Shown here: in pieces, positions 1 to 7,897 of the stretch
Position numbering within the stretch: the first letter of the stretch is position 1
How the letters are laid out: each line of letters begins with the position of its first letter
NCBI RefSeq assembly: GCF_001375495.1
Contig: NZ_LN831058.1
Location: 516,768 to 580,767 of the forward strand
DNA: 64,000 nt
Source: Flaviflexus massiliensis
GTDB taxonomy: Bacteria; Actinomycetota; Actinomycetes; Actinomycetales; Actinomycetaceae
Reading direction: 5' to 3'
Position numbers and translations under genes: made by a program
The notes under the pieces: model-generated
What the model was told of the DNA's origin: nothing
Databases searched by the model: none
The model's input: only the letters and a program-made list of their open reading frames with translations

Positions 1-107
1 AGAAAGCTAACTCCGTCGTGGGGATTGGAATGGGCTCTCACAAGTTTTGACTGCTTTGCGCAACTAAAGCGCAGTTCCTTCCGGAACCTCTCCTACCCTG
101 GCTCCTG
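1..107. other. Intergenic stretch at window edge
   Basis: No convincing gene is seen here. A small dyad (GTTCC, four-base loop, GGAAC at about 73-86) lies downstream of the minus-strand MFS gene but has no T-run, so it is at best a weak terminator. Confidence 0.4.
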
Positions 108-1319
108 TTATTGGTCCTGGTTATCTGGCTTGCTGTATCCGCCGCGGGTTGCCCCGCGCACGGGAATCCAGGCAAAGGTTGCGAGAATGAGGATGATTCC
201 CGAAACCGCGAAAGCGAAGCTGTAGCCCAGGTGGTCCGCGAGGAGGCCGGCGAGGGGCGGGCCAACGATCTGCCCGATGTCTCCCGCCATCTGAAATGTC
301 GAAACGACCTTGCCGCCGGGCCGCCCATCCAGCACATCCGCAACAGCACCCTGTTCGCCCGGCTGGATCAAGCCGGCACCCAGGCCAGCAAAGAGACAGA
401 CGGCAACCAGGAATACGGGGTTGTCGAGTTGGCCGAAGATGATGGTGAACAAGCCGGATATGAGGAGGCCAGGGACAATGACGGTCATGCGACCGTACCG
501 ATCAGACCAGCTTCCCCCAACCAGCAACGCCAGGGCTGTACCGATAGCACCTGCGGTTAAGGCGGCGCCGGAAACCCAGTCATCAAATCCAACGGCAACG
601 CCCGTGGCGAGGGGGATCATGGTGAGCCGCACACCCATGTTTGTCCACGCGTGCGAAAATCCGGTGACCAGCACGGCCCGGTACGTGGGTGAGGTCAGTG
701 CTTCCTTCACGGTCATCGGCTCAATCAGAGGAGCATCCGGGGTCGCTTCAGCTCTCTTTGCTTCGGGCAGTGCAATGAGGATGACGAGGAAGGCCAGGAA
801 TAGCGTGCCGGCATAGATAAAGAACGGGAGTCTCATTCCCCACACGGCAAGAAGTGAGCCGATTGATGGGCCAAGAATATTGCCGAGCAGGAATGTAGAG
901 CCATAGAGGGCGGAGGCCCGCCCGCGCTGATTCGGGGGCGAGAGCTTGATGATGAGGGACATGGCAGAAACGCTGAAAACAATCGAGCCAATCCCTCCCA
1001 TGCCGCGCAGAATCAGGAGTTGCACATAGTTTTGGGCAAAACCACTCGCCAGAGAGGAGACCGCCACAACGAGCAGTCCCACCATGTACATTTTTCGCTC
1101 ACCGAACTGGTCGATGAGCTTTCCGCCGGGCGTGGCAAACAGGAGCCTCATGCCGGCAAACACCGAGGTCAGGGCGCTGGCGGCGGTGATGGAGACATCG
1201 AAGGAGCGAGCGAACTGGGGCATGATCGGGGCGACAATCCCGTACCCGAGTGCCACAAAGAGTGCTGCCCCAACAAGAACCCAGATTTCTCCGGGTAATT
1301 TCTGCTTCTGCTCCAACAA
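108..1319 (-). CDS. MFS transporter, DHA1-like (drug/metabolite exporter)
   Basis: This 403-residue polytopic protein has about twelve hydrophobic segments, the usual length for a 12-TM major facilitator. The conserved loop 2-3 motif A is visible (GGKLIDQFGERK, about residue 66), and a half-copy GGSWSDRYGR (about residue 269) starts the second six-helix bundle. This layout is typical of proton-driven DHA1 multidrug or metabolite exporters in the cytoplasmic membrane; the substrate cannot be read from sequence. The start is a TTG at 1319 (or the adjacent TTG at 1316), preceded by a GAGG ribosome site and by a TAGAAT -10 element at 1341-1346 on the minus strand. It is a single-gene unit facing away from the next gene. 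Confidence 0.85.
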   Translation of the reverse strand: MLEQKQKLPGEIWVLVGAALFVALGYGIVAPIMPQFARSFDVSITAASALTSVFAGMRLLFATPGGKLIDQFGERKMYMVGLLVVAVSSLASGFAQNYVQLLILRGMGGIGSIVFSVSAMSLIIKLSPPNQRGRASALYGSTFLLGNILGPSIGSLLAVWGMRLPFFIYAGTLFLAFLVILIALPEAKRAEATPDAPLIEPMTVKEALTSPTYRAVLVTGFSHAWTNMGVRLTMIPLATGVAVGFDDWVSGAALTAGAIGTALALLVGGSWSDRYGRMTVIVPGLLISGLFTIIFGQLDNPVFLVAVCLFAGLGAGLIQPGEQGAVADVLDGRPGGKVVSTFQMAGDIGQIVGPPLAGLLADHLGYSFAFAVSGIILILATFAWIPVRGATRGGYSKPDNQDQ

Positions 1320-1340
1320 TCCTCACTTCAGTCCGGCATC

Positions 1341-1346
1341 ATTCTA
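1341..1346 (-). promoter_or_regulatory. -10 element of the MFS gene
   Basis: TAGAAT on the minus strand, placing transcription initiation about 15 bases before the TTG start with a GAGG ribosome site between them. Confidence 0.5.
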
Positions 1347-1389
1347 CGGAACATGATCAAGCCGGTGGCACCTTCGTGACTCCCCGCAC

Positions 1390-1433
1390 AGCCCCACAGA
1401 AGTGGCGTTGGAGCCCCACAGAAGTGGCGTTGG
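1390..1433. repeat. Perfect 22-bp tandem direct repeat (two copies)
   Basis: Two adjacent identical 22-base units, 1390-1411 and 1412-1433. Each contains the dyad CCAC-AGAA-GTGG. They sit between the MFS gene and the lipoprotein gene, about 45 bases upstream of the MFS -10 element. Paired operator sites are one possible reading. The rest of 1320-1692 shows nothing else convincing. Confidence 0.6.
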
Positions 1434-1692
1434 CAGGCCGTAGAACGGCTCCCCAGCAGTCCACTGTCACCACGTGGGAACTTCCCCAGTAGATTTTCAA
1501 GGGCAATTCAATCGGCTGAGGACTCATGTCCACTTTCTGCTTTGAACTAACAGGAAGTGACTATTCCACACTCTTTTAAGTGGATCTGGGTAGCGGTAAC
1601 CAGGTTTCATCAGGATTGAGGTTCTTTAAGGTGCTAGTTTCTACCGCATGGACTGCCGCATCGAAAGCGGTCCCGAATTATGGAGAAGAGCA

Positions 1693-2430
1693 ATGAAGAA
1701 ATCCATCCTTCGCACGACTGTACTGGGATGCGTGCTGGCGCTGACGCTGGCCGCCTGTGGCGGTGACGGTGACGACACTGAGACCACGGAAGAAACCTCG
1801 GCCGCAGAAGAGGTCGACGAGACCGAATCGGAGACTGAGGCCGACGAGCCTGAAGAGGACGAGGCGACCGAAACGGAAGAGTCTGACGAGACTGAGAGTA
1901 TTGGCACCGAGGAACCGGAGGAGAGCGAATCCGGGGACGCTGCGGAGGACGCCGACGAGGGTTCGGAGTCTTCCGTGAGCGGCACTCCTGTTGAGATCAA
2001 CGCCGAGTTCGTTGACGAAGAAACGAGCGACAAGATCACGATCGTGCAGGCGCTACGTGACGTTCCTTCCGAACGCGACTCGGTCTACATCGAGGAGGGC
2101 GGAGAAGTTGTCTACATCGAGGTGCAGATCGAGGCAGGCTCGGACTTCGGTGGCTCCATTTCCTCCAACGACTTCTATATCCAGTACGACGGTGAAGAGG
2201 ACCGCGCGAAGGGTGTCCTTCGTGACGAGATCTCAGCCCAGGGTCTCGAACCGTTCGAGAACTTCTCCCGCCGTGATGGCAGCTCTGAATCACTGTGGCT
2301 CGCTTTCACGATCGAGGGCGAAAGGGCAGATACCTACACGGGTGTGTACGTACGCCCGGAAACAAAGATCCTCGGTGAGGACCAGGTTCTTCCCGAGTTC
2401 CGCTCAGAGTTCACCATCCCCGCTCCCTAA
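1693..2430 (+). CDS. Acidic exported lipoprotein, unknown function
   Basis: This is a 245-residue protein with a Lys-rich signal peptide ending in the lipobox LTLAAC (lipidated Cys about residue 22), so it should be anchored outside the membrane. Residues 25-105 are a low-complexity linker made almost wholly of Glu, Asp, Thr and Ser. The C-terminal 135 residues are an ordinary globular domain rich in beta-type sequence, weakly reminiscent of DUF4352-like Ig domains. The start is chosen at ATG 1693 because GGAGAAG precedes it closely and the signal peptide begins there; the upstream in-frame start at 1648 would add a non-signal extension. It is monocistronic, with a hairpin downstream. No function is assigned. 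Confidence 0.85.
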   Translation: MKKSILRTTVLGCVLALTLAACGGDGDDTETTEETSAAEEVDETESETEADEPEEDEATETEESDETESIGTEEPEESESGDAAEDADEGSESSVSGTPVEINAEFVDEETSDKITIVQALRDVPSERDSVYIEEGGEVVYIEVQIEAGSDFGGSISSNDFYIQYDGEEDRAKGVLRDEISAQGLEPFENFSRRDGSSESLWLAFTIEGERADTYTGVYVRPETKILGEDQVLPEFRSEFTIPAP

Positions 2431-2471
2431 TTCCGTCTCAAACGCCACCGGCTCAGTTATGGGAAATTTGT

Positions 2472-2499
2472 GGCCCGGGAAGCACGTGCGTCCCGGGCC
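2472..2499 (+). terminator. Intrinsic terminator hairpin after the lipoprotein gene
   Basis: A 9-bp perfect GC stem (GGCCCGGGA with TCCCGGGCC) around a 10-base loop, 42 bases after the stop codon. There is no long T-run. Confidence 0.65.
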
Positions 2500-2578
2500 T
2501 TCCCACCCCCACGCGCTCCCAGCAATCTTCCAGTCAACGTAAACATGGAATACAGTCACGATTCTTAAAGTGTGGGGT

Positions 2579-3121
2579 ATGGACGACATGAATGGCACCC
2601 CTGAAAGCACCAACACTGGACTTGAGCATTCGCAAGGCGGCGCCTACGACTCAAACAACGGTGGTTACGAGTCAAACAGCCGCACCTCCACCATCAACTA
2701 TCGGGTCCTGACCTCGGTCAGGTCATACCCGGAAGCACAGCACCACGTGGACACGTTGTCCGATGCTGGGTTCCCGGTTGAGAACGTCCGCATTGTCGGC
2801 CTTGGGCTCGAAACGGTCGAGCAGGTAACGGGACGCAAGACAACCCGCAAAGCCGCCGTTCGCGGGGCTCTCGGTGGGGCCTGGTTCGGACTGTTCCTCG
2901 GCCTGATCTTCTCGATTTTCGCTCCCGTTGTTGCCTGGCGGGTCATTCTCTTCTCGATCGTTCTTGGCGGCATCTTCGGTGCCATCAGCGGCGGCATCGA
3001 GCACGCCTCCCAAGGCGGGCGCCGCGACTTCAGCACGATCGCAACAACGCGCGCTTCCACCTACGAGATCCACGTCGTCTCGGGCCTGGTCGATGAGGCT
3101 GCACAAATCCTGCGCCTCTAA
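2579..3121 (+). CDS. General stress protein 17M-like (YflT domain) membrane protein
   Basis: This 180-residue protein has a disordered Ser/Asn-rich N terminus (residues 1-40) and a YflT-like segment (YRVLTSVRSYPEAQ onwards, about residues 42-85). Two tightly spaced hydrophobic helices rich in Gly follow (about 100-145), then a return to a soluble alpha/beta tail ending EIHVVSGLVDEAAQILRL. This arrangement is known from actinobacterial 'general stress protein' homologues of YflT/GSP17M. The role is unknown beyond association with stress regulons in other bacteria. The start could be ATG 2579 or 2588; the GTG at 2570 is less likely. It is monocistronic, with a strong hairpin after it. Confidence 0.75.
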   Translation: MDDMNGTPESTNTGLEHSQGGAYDSNNGGYESNSRTSTINYRVLTSVRSYPEAQHHVDTLSDAGFPVENVRIVGLGLETVEQVTGRKTTRKAAVRGALGGAWFGLFLGLIFSIFAPVVAWRVILFSIVLGGIFGAISGGIEHASQGGRRDFSTIATTRASTYEIHVVSGLVDEAAQILRL

Positions 3122-3141
3122 CACCCCATAAACAAGTGGCC

Positions 3142-3176
3142 AGCATCCGGGTTTTTCTGCCTCCTTCCCGGATGCT
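3142..3176 (+). terminator. Intrinsic terminator hairpin
   Basis: A 10-bp stem AGCATCCGGG / CCCGGATGCT with a T-rich loop, just after the YflT-like gene and before the promoter of the next gene. Confidence 0.7.
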
Positions 3177-3190
3177 AGTCACTTAACGTA

Positions 3191-3196
3191 TACGCT
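3191..3196 (+). promoter_or_regulatory. Leaderless -10 element of the DUF4921 gene
   Basis: TACGCT followed by six bases and then ATG 3203, so the transcript is expected to begin at or next to the start codon. Confidence 0.6.
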
Positions 3197-3202
3197 GGAT
3201 AC

Positions 3203-4534
3203 ATGGCACAGACTCAATTCTCCCAAGCCGCACCGCTGACAAAAATGGCTGACGGAACGGTGAAACAGGTTAATCCTTTTTCGGGAACAGAGGTCTGGAC
3301 GGTTCCGGGTCGAGCCAATCGTCCACTCACTGTCGCAAACCCGGACCCCACCCCCATCAACCCTGAAAAGCACGGGCAGCACTGCGTTTTCTGCACCCAG
3401 AGGGTCCTTGAATCACCTCCCGAGAAGACCAGGATCGTTCGTAAGGAAAACGGGCACAAGATCATTGCCTCGACCTCGGTGGACGACTTGACGAGGCCCT
3501 GGGAGTTCCGCCGGGTACCCAATCTTTTTGAGATTCTGTCCTTCGACTATTGGCGCAAGAACTACGGCCACGAACTCCCCAGAGAAGCGGCTGAACGCCG
3601 AGACCGCTACATCACCGACCCCGCTGGGAAAGCCCACGTGCTCAAGGTCCTCCAAACCAAGGCCGCAGCCTCCGGCATCGACTATGACGACTGGATCCAG
3701 ATCCCAGAATCACAGCGGCTCGCCGAGGCTGACGCGTTCTTTGGGGGCGGTCACGACGTCATCATCTCTCGCCGCCACTTCATTGATGGAGCGGAAATGA
3801 CAAACCAGCTTGCTGGCTCCGGAACGCTCACTCCCACCGAGCACGAATGGTATATGAGGTTGACGATTGAGGCCATGAGGGACCTGTATGCGTCCAATCG
3901 CTACGTCCGCTACGTTCAGGCCTTCCAGAACTGGCTGAAGCCGGCCGGCGCTTCCTTCGATCATCTGCACAAGCAGCTGGTCGCGATCGATCAGCGTTCC
4001 GGCAACACCAACCACGAGATCTCAAGGGTCCGGGCAAATCCCAACGTGTATAACGAGATGGCGGTGGACTACGCGGGCTACCAAAACCTTATTGTTGCCG
4101 AAAACCGCTATGCCGTTGCTTTCGCTGGCTTCGGCCACCGTTATCCCACCCTCGAGGTGTTCTCAAAGTCGGCGGAGCCGGCCCCTTGGTTGCAGTCCTC
4201 CGAAGAACAGCGTGGCATGTCCGATCTGCTCCACGCCATGCATGTCGCCACCGGCCCACTCATTGCCACGAACGAAGAATGGCATCACCGCCCCATCGAC
4301 GTTGACATGCCGATGCCCTGGCGCATCATGCTCAAGTGGCGCGTATCGACCCTGGCTGGGTTCGAGGGTGGCTCCAAGATCTACGTCAACACGATTGACC
4401 CCTGGTCACTACGCGACCGCGTCGTCCCGAAGCTCCTGGAGGCTCGCGCCAACGGCGAGATTGCTTCGTCGATCAACATTGCGACCGAGTGCACCTTCAA
4501 GGTCAATTCGCTCCGTTACAATCCCTACCTCTAG
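3203..4534 (+). CDS. DUF4921 family protein (GalT/HIT-superfamily-like)
   Basis: This 443-residue soluble protein matches the actinobacterial DUF4921 family, which is related to galactose-1-phosphate uridylyltransferase. Visible landmarks are a CVFC zinc-type pair near residue 63, FDHLHKQL (about residue 252; an HxH-like nucleotidyl-transfer motif is expected in this area of HIT-superfamily enzymes) and conserved blocks around VRYVQAFQNWLKPAGA. No Leloir-pathway genes lie next to it, so a role in galactose use is not supported; the substrate is unknown. The start is fixed by the leaderless promoter immediately upstream. The gene is followed after 36 bases by the SMR pair. Confidence 0.8.
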   Translation: MAQTQFSQAAPLTKMADGTVKQVNPFSGTEVWTVPGRANRPLTVANPDPTPINPEKHGQHCVFCTQRVLESPPEKTRIVRKENGHKIIASTSVDDLTRPWEFRRVPNLFEILSFDYWRKNYGHELPREAAERRDRYITDPAGKAHVLKVLQTKAAASGIDYDDWIQIPESQRLAEADAFFGGGHDVIISRRHFIDGAEMTNQLAGSGTLTPTEHEWYMRLTIEAMRDLYASNRYVRYVQAFQNWLKPAGASFDHLHKQLVAIDQRSGNTNHEISRVRANPNVYNEMAVDYAGYQNLIVAENRYAVAFAGFGHRYPTLEVFSKSAEPAPWLQSSEEQRGMSDLLHAMHVATGPLIATNEEWHHRPIDVDMPMPWRIMLKWRVSTLAGFEGGSKIYVNTIDPWSLRDRVVPKLLEARANGEIASSINIATECTFKVNSLRYNPYL

Positions 4535-4570
4535 CCCACCTCGAGTTTCAGAAAGTCACGATCAACACCG

Positions 4571-4885
4571 GTGGATTGGTTCGTTCTCATTTCCTCAGGC
4601 CTGTTTGAGGCCGTGTGGGCAACAGCCCTCGGCCGTTCCAACGGCCTCCGCAAACTAGGCCCCTCGGTCGTCTTCGTCGTCGCCTCGATCATTTCCCTTG
4701 CCGGATTGGCGTGGGCAATGAAAACCATCCCGACGGGCACGGCTTACGCCGTGTGGACCGCGACCGGTGCGGTCACGACCGCCGCGTGGGCACTCATCAC
4801 GCGCACCGAAAAAGCCACCTTGGTGAAGATCCTCTGCCTGCTCGGAATAGTTGCGTGCGTGGTGGGATTGAAGGTGACGTCATGA
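4571..4885 (+). CDS. SMR-family efflux subunit 1
   Basis: This 104-residue, four-helix small multidrug resistance protein keeps the essential membrane Glu in helix 1 (SSGLFEAVWATALG, Glu about residue 13) and the GTAYAVWTATGAV block of helix 3. SMR proteins exchange protons for quaternary ammonium compounds or guanidinium. The SugE/Gdx-like sequence around Glu13 fits the guanidinium-exporter branch slightly better than EmrE, but no guanidine riboswitch can fit in the 36-base leader. It starts with GTG 4571 and overlaps the next gene by the four bases ATGA, indicating translational coupling and a probable heterodimer. Confidence 0.85.
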   Translation: MDWFVLISSGLFEAVWATALGRSNGLRKLGPSVVFVVASIISLAGLAWAMKTIPTGTAYAVWTATGAVTTAAWALITRTEKATLVKILCLLGIVACVVGLKVTS

Positions 4886-5238
4886 ACCCGTGGCTGACCC
4901 TTATCATTTCCGGCCTCCTCGAGGCCGTGTGGGCCACTGCCCTCGGCGAGTCCCACGGACTATCTATCCTTACGCCAACCCTGGTTTTCCTCGTCGCGCT
5001 TGTCGCTTCCACGATTGGCTTGGCGATCGCCATGAAGTCGATTCCGACCGCGACGGCCTACGCGGTGTGGACGGGCATCGGAGCAAGCCTGACTGTCGTG
5101 TGGGCAATGATCACCGGTAGTGAGCCCTTCTCGGCTCTTCGAATCACCCTCATCGCCATCCTCATCGCCTGTATCGTCGGGCTGAAATTCAGTGAGGATG
5201 GCGAGAGCCGGGAAAGCTCGCCCGACAACGCTCCGTAA
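4882..5238 (+). CDS. SMR-family efflux subunit 2
   Basis: This 118-residue paralogue of the preceding gene has four membrane helices, the helix-1 Glu in SGLLEAVWATALGES and the TATAYAVWTGIGAS block. The C terminus has an extra short charged tail. Overlapping two-gene SMR pairs usually form obligate or preferential heterodimers inserted in opposite orientations. Start ATG 4882 lies within the stop of the first subunit. A weak convergent hairpin follows. Confidence 0.85.
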   Translation: MNPWLTLIISGLLEAVWATALGESHGLSILTPTLVFLVALVASTIGLAIAMKSIPTATAYAVWTGIGASLTVVWAMITGSEPFSALRITLIAILIACIVGLKFSEDGESRESSPDNAP

Positions 5239-5276
5239 CGAATCCGCAGCTCCCCTGTCCGGGGGTTAAAAAGTTG

Positions 5277-5301
5277 AGGAGCACGTAAAATTATTGCTCC
5301 T
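5277..5301. terminator. Hairpin between convergent genes
   Basis: AGGAGCA / TGCTCCT with an A/T-rich 11-base loop, between the SMR operon and the minus-strand gene ending at 5315. It could serve both directions. Confidence 0.5.
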
Positions 5302-5314
5302 GCTACGAAGGTAT

Positions 5315-5986
5315 TTACCGCGCCGGGGGCGGGGTCGTCCCGTAGTCTTCCCACACGAAGGCGGGGACGCGCTCACGGAACTCTCGGGCGATCTCGAGGT
5401 AGTGGTCAAGCTCCTCGTATTCGAGTTTTCCTTCGTCGTAGATGTACAGCCAGCCTTCGCCAAGCATGAAGTTCTTATCCCGATGCGTCATGAACCACTG
5501 CTGCATCTGCTGGTCGAGGAGTGCGTGCACGAAACGCGGGTCACTGCCCGAGAGCTTCCATGCTTCGTTGAACTGCTCCCATTCGGTCTTCAGATCCCGG
5601 TTAAATATGTTGTTGAAGAAGTTCTCTTTCTGGATGCGAACCTCATGGACGTTGAGTCGGCACGGGATCATGGCGACCTTGCGGTAGTAGGTTCGGCTAC
5701 TGCGGTTCTTTCCAGAACCCGTTGTCACTGTCCACCGGGCTGTTCCCGCGAGGAAAGGCATTCCTTCTTTCTCACCTTCGAACACCATGGAGAATCGTCT
5801 ACTCTCATGTCCTCCCTGGACTGCAGCCACAACTTGCTTGGCGAGGCTGGGATAGGACGGGTGATAGCTGTAGCCCTGAAGAGCGGCAAGCCGCTGGTTC
5901 TCCTCATTCTTTTTCTTCTGGAGATAGTTGCTGAAGACGGCGATACCGATCACCGCGATCAGTATGATGACAAGCGTTACTTCCAT
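5315..5986 (-). CDS. Membrane-anchored hypothetical protein, paralogue of the next gene
   Basis: This 223-residue protein has one N-terminal membrane helix (residues 3-20) and a cytoplasmic domain of about 200 residues. It shares a clear order of blocks with the gene at 6121-6813: a Tyr-His-rich YHPSYPSLA segment, FEGEKEGMPFLAGTARWT, a central LNVHEVRIQ segment, EWEQFNEAW, LLDQQMQQWFMTH and a C-terminal EFRERVPAFVWEDYG. No family is recognised. The conserved aromatic FMT and the FEG/LAGTA blocks suggest a compact binding or processing domain; nothing catalytic can be named. A ribosome site AAAGGAT precedes ATG 5986. The two paralogues look like a tandem duplication that has diverged well. Confidence 0.75.
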   Translation of the reverse strand: MEVTLVIILIAVIGIAVFSNYLQKKKNEENQRLAALQGYSYHPSYPSLAKQVVAAVQGGHESRRFSMVFEGEKEGMPFLAGTARWTVTTGSGKNRSSRTYYRKVAMIPCRLNVHEVRIQKENFFNNIFNRDLKTEWEQFNEAWKLSGSDPRFVHALLDQQMQQWFMTHRDKNFMLGEGWLYIYDEGKLEYEELDHYLEIAREFRERVPAFVWEDYGTTPPPAR

Positions 5987-6120
5987 GACCCATCCTTTGC
6001 TCGACGGTTCAACATGATGTCACACATGGGAGTCTTGGAGAGTGTTTTCTGGGGGTACCCCTACCCCGCCACTCGGTCAACGAGCATTGGGCACAACGGG
6101 CAGAAACAGATCAATTAGCG

Positions 6121-6813
6121 TCAAGCGGGCCAGTTGCTGTTCGAATTACCTCGGTAGTCATCCCTGAGGAATGGTGCAATCCGCTGGTCAAACTCGTCAA
6201 GGGTGGTGAGCATGTCGCCAATGTCCTTGTGCGAGAGTGCGCCCGGCCGGAAGACGGCGACGATGCCGTCGTGGATCCCGAACAGGTAGTTCGGCTTCGT
6301 CATGAACCATTCTTGAACGGAAGGACTAAGGAGTGCGAGCGCAAACTTGTCATTGTCGCTCTTCACGTACCAGGCGTTGTTAAATTCCGCCCACTCGGTT
6401 TGGATGCCACTGCCCTGGAAGAGCCGGATGCCACCGCTCGGCATCATGACAAAGCTCTGAACGTTGAGCGGGATCTGCCTTGCAACAACCTTTCTGTTGT
6501 GCACATCGATCGATGAGTCTTCACCGACCCCGTTCGTTGTCGACCATTCAGCCGTCCCAGCCAGGTAGCTCTTTCCGCTGTGTTCACCTTCGAATACTCC
6601 CTCGAACTTGCTGCTGCTATCGGCGGTTCCGTCGATGAGGGTCACGATCGATTCAGCCAGCTCGGGCAGGCTCCGATGGTAGGTGAGGCCATGCTGCTGT
6701 GCCTCTTCCTCAAGTCTCTCGTGCCGCCTCCTGCCACTCATGCGCAAGGCAATGGGGATGCCGATGAGAATGAGGACAACGATGGCAATGATAATGAATT
6801 CTGAGGTGCTCAC
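6121..6813 (-). CDS. Membrane-anchored hypothetical protein, paralogue of the previous gene
   Basis: This 230-residue protein has an N-terminal helix (about residues 5-25) followed by a basic RMSGRRRHERL stretch, so the rest should be cytoplasmic. It aligns by eye with its neighbour over the whole length: YHRSLPELA, FEGEHSGKSYLAGTAEW, EWAEFNNAW, LLSPSVQEWFMT and a C-terminal FDQRIAPFLRDDYRG. It starts with GTG 6813 behind a strong AAGGAG site. It is upstream of the other copy and separated by 134 bases, so the two may be cotranscribed. Function unknown. Confidence 0.75.
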   Translation of the reverse strand: MSTSEFIIIAIVVLILIGIPIALRMSGRRRHERLEEEAQQHGLTYHRSLPELAESIVTLIDGTADSSSKFEGVFEGEHSGKSYLAGTAEWSTTNGVGEDSSIDVHNRKVVARQIPLNVQSFVMMPSGGIRLFQGSGIQTEWAEFNNAWYVKSDNDKFALALLSPSVQEWFMTKPNYLFGIHDGIVAVFRPGALSHKDIGDMLTTLDEFDQRIAPFLRDDYRGNSNSNWPA

Positions 6814-6987
6814 GGGTGCTCCTTACTCCCTGCGACCAGTGTAGACATGGGAACCGAAAGGGAGATGAATCTTCGGTAGTGCCTGATATGAAGCGGCCGG
6901 TCACCGTTCGGTGAAGTTCATCCATCACCCAGTTAAACAGTTCGTAACCGTTTGCCGACACTCGTTCTCTTCCTGGCACTCTCAACC

Positions 6988-6993
6988 TACACT
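6988..6993 (+). promoter_or_regulatory. Leaderless -10 element of the GDPD gene
   Basis: TACACT, six bases, then GTG 7000. This argues against the upstream in-frame TTG at 6952, which lies before the -10 element. Confidence 0.6.
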
Positions 6994-6999
6994 GGGGGC

Positions 7000-7815
7000 G
7001 TGAGCTTACCTTCGGTGCTGCATCCTTCCTCCGCCCCCGGTCAGGTCCTGCCGTGGCAGCCGGGAGATGCTCCACTCGTCATTGCCCACCGAGGTGGAGC
7101 AAGTCTGGCTCCCGAAAACACTCTCGCGGCTTTCGATCAGGCAGTCCGTATGGGATCCACCATGCTGGAAACGGATGTTCAGATCACGGCCGATGGTGTG
7201 GCAGTGGCCTTCCACGATGAAACGCTCGACCGGGTGACGGACATGACCGGCGAGATTCGTGCCTACACACTCGACGAGTTGCGGCGAGCAACCGTGTACG
7301 GGCCCGGGGGCCAGACCGGCAGAATCCCAACCATTGCCGAGCTGCTCGATGCCTTCCCACGGGTGCCGTGGGCGATTGATTTGAAGAATGGGGATTCGAT
7401 CGTCCCGCTCGCTCAGGCGATCAACCAAACGGGAAGTGCCGATCGGGTGTGTGTCGCACATTCGTGGGATGCGTGGCTGGAACGAGTACGTGAGCTCACG
7501 TCCCCGAGCCTGCAACGTTCGCTGGGCTGGCAGAGCCTCGCGATCCTCGTGGCCTGTGCCAAGACCGGCATCGCCCCGCCCACCAATCTCGTGACCGGCT
7601 CCTGGGTTCACATCGGGTGGCGTCCCGGCGGCATCACCCTCATGAAATCCAAGAAGTTCTCCGACCACCTCATCACGATGTGCCACGACCTGGGTCTCGG
7701 TGTGAGGGTGTGGACGATCAACAAGGAGAAGCGCATGAAGAGGCTTCTCGATCAGGGCGTGGACGGCATCTTCACGGACCGTCCTGACATACTCCTCAAG
7801 CTCCTTCGGTCCTGA
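7000..7815 (+). CDS. Glycerophosphodiester phosphodiesterase (GDPD) family
   Basis: This 271-residue GDPD-fold TIM barrel hydrolyses glycerophosphodiesters to sn-glycerol 3-phosphate and an alcohol. Catalytic and metal-binding motifs are all present: VIAHRGG (His/Arg, about residue 27), APENT with the metal Glu, MLETDVQITADGV and VAFHDETLDRVT with the acid-base His. The C-terminal VWTINKEKRMKRLLDQGVDG segment is typical of GDPD strand 8. No signal peptide is present, so it is likely cytoplasmic. The leaderless promoter supports GTG 7000 as start. It is monocistronic. Confidence 0.88.
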   Translation: MSLPSVLHPSSAPGQVLPWQPGDAPLVIAHRGGASLAPENTLAAFDQAVRMGSTMLETDVQITADGVAVAFHDETLDRVTDMTGEIRAYTLDELRRATVYGPGGQTGRIPTIAELLDAFPRVPWAIDLKNGDSIVPLAQAINQTGSADRVCVAHSWDAWLERVRELTSPSLQRSLGWQSLAILVACAKTGIAPPTNLVTGSWVHIGWRPGGITLMKSKKFSDHLITMCHDLGLGVRVWTINKEKRMKRLLDQGVDGIFTDRPDILLKLLRS

Positions 7816-7897
7816 CCGTCACCATAGATTCATTGCCGGCACGGTTTTCGCGCTGGCAGAGGTTCAGTGCTGGCAGGGATTCAGCGTTGCCTAGGGC

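Noticed and set aside
4535-4570. Guanidine riboswitch before the SMR pair
   Set aside because: Only 36 bases separate the genes, too short for the known guanidine aptamers together with their expression platform, and the conserved motifs are not seen.
5294-6118. 274-codon plus-strand frame opposite the paralogous gene
   Set aside because: Antisense to the gene at 5315-5986, which has a ribosome site, a membrane anchor and a paralogue to support it.
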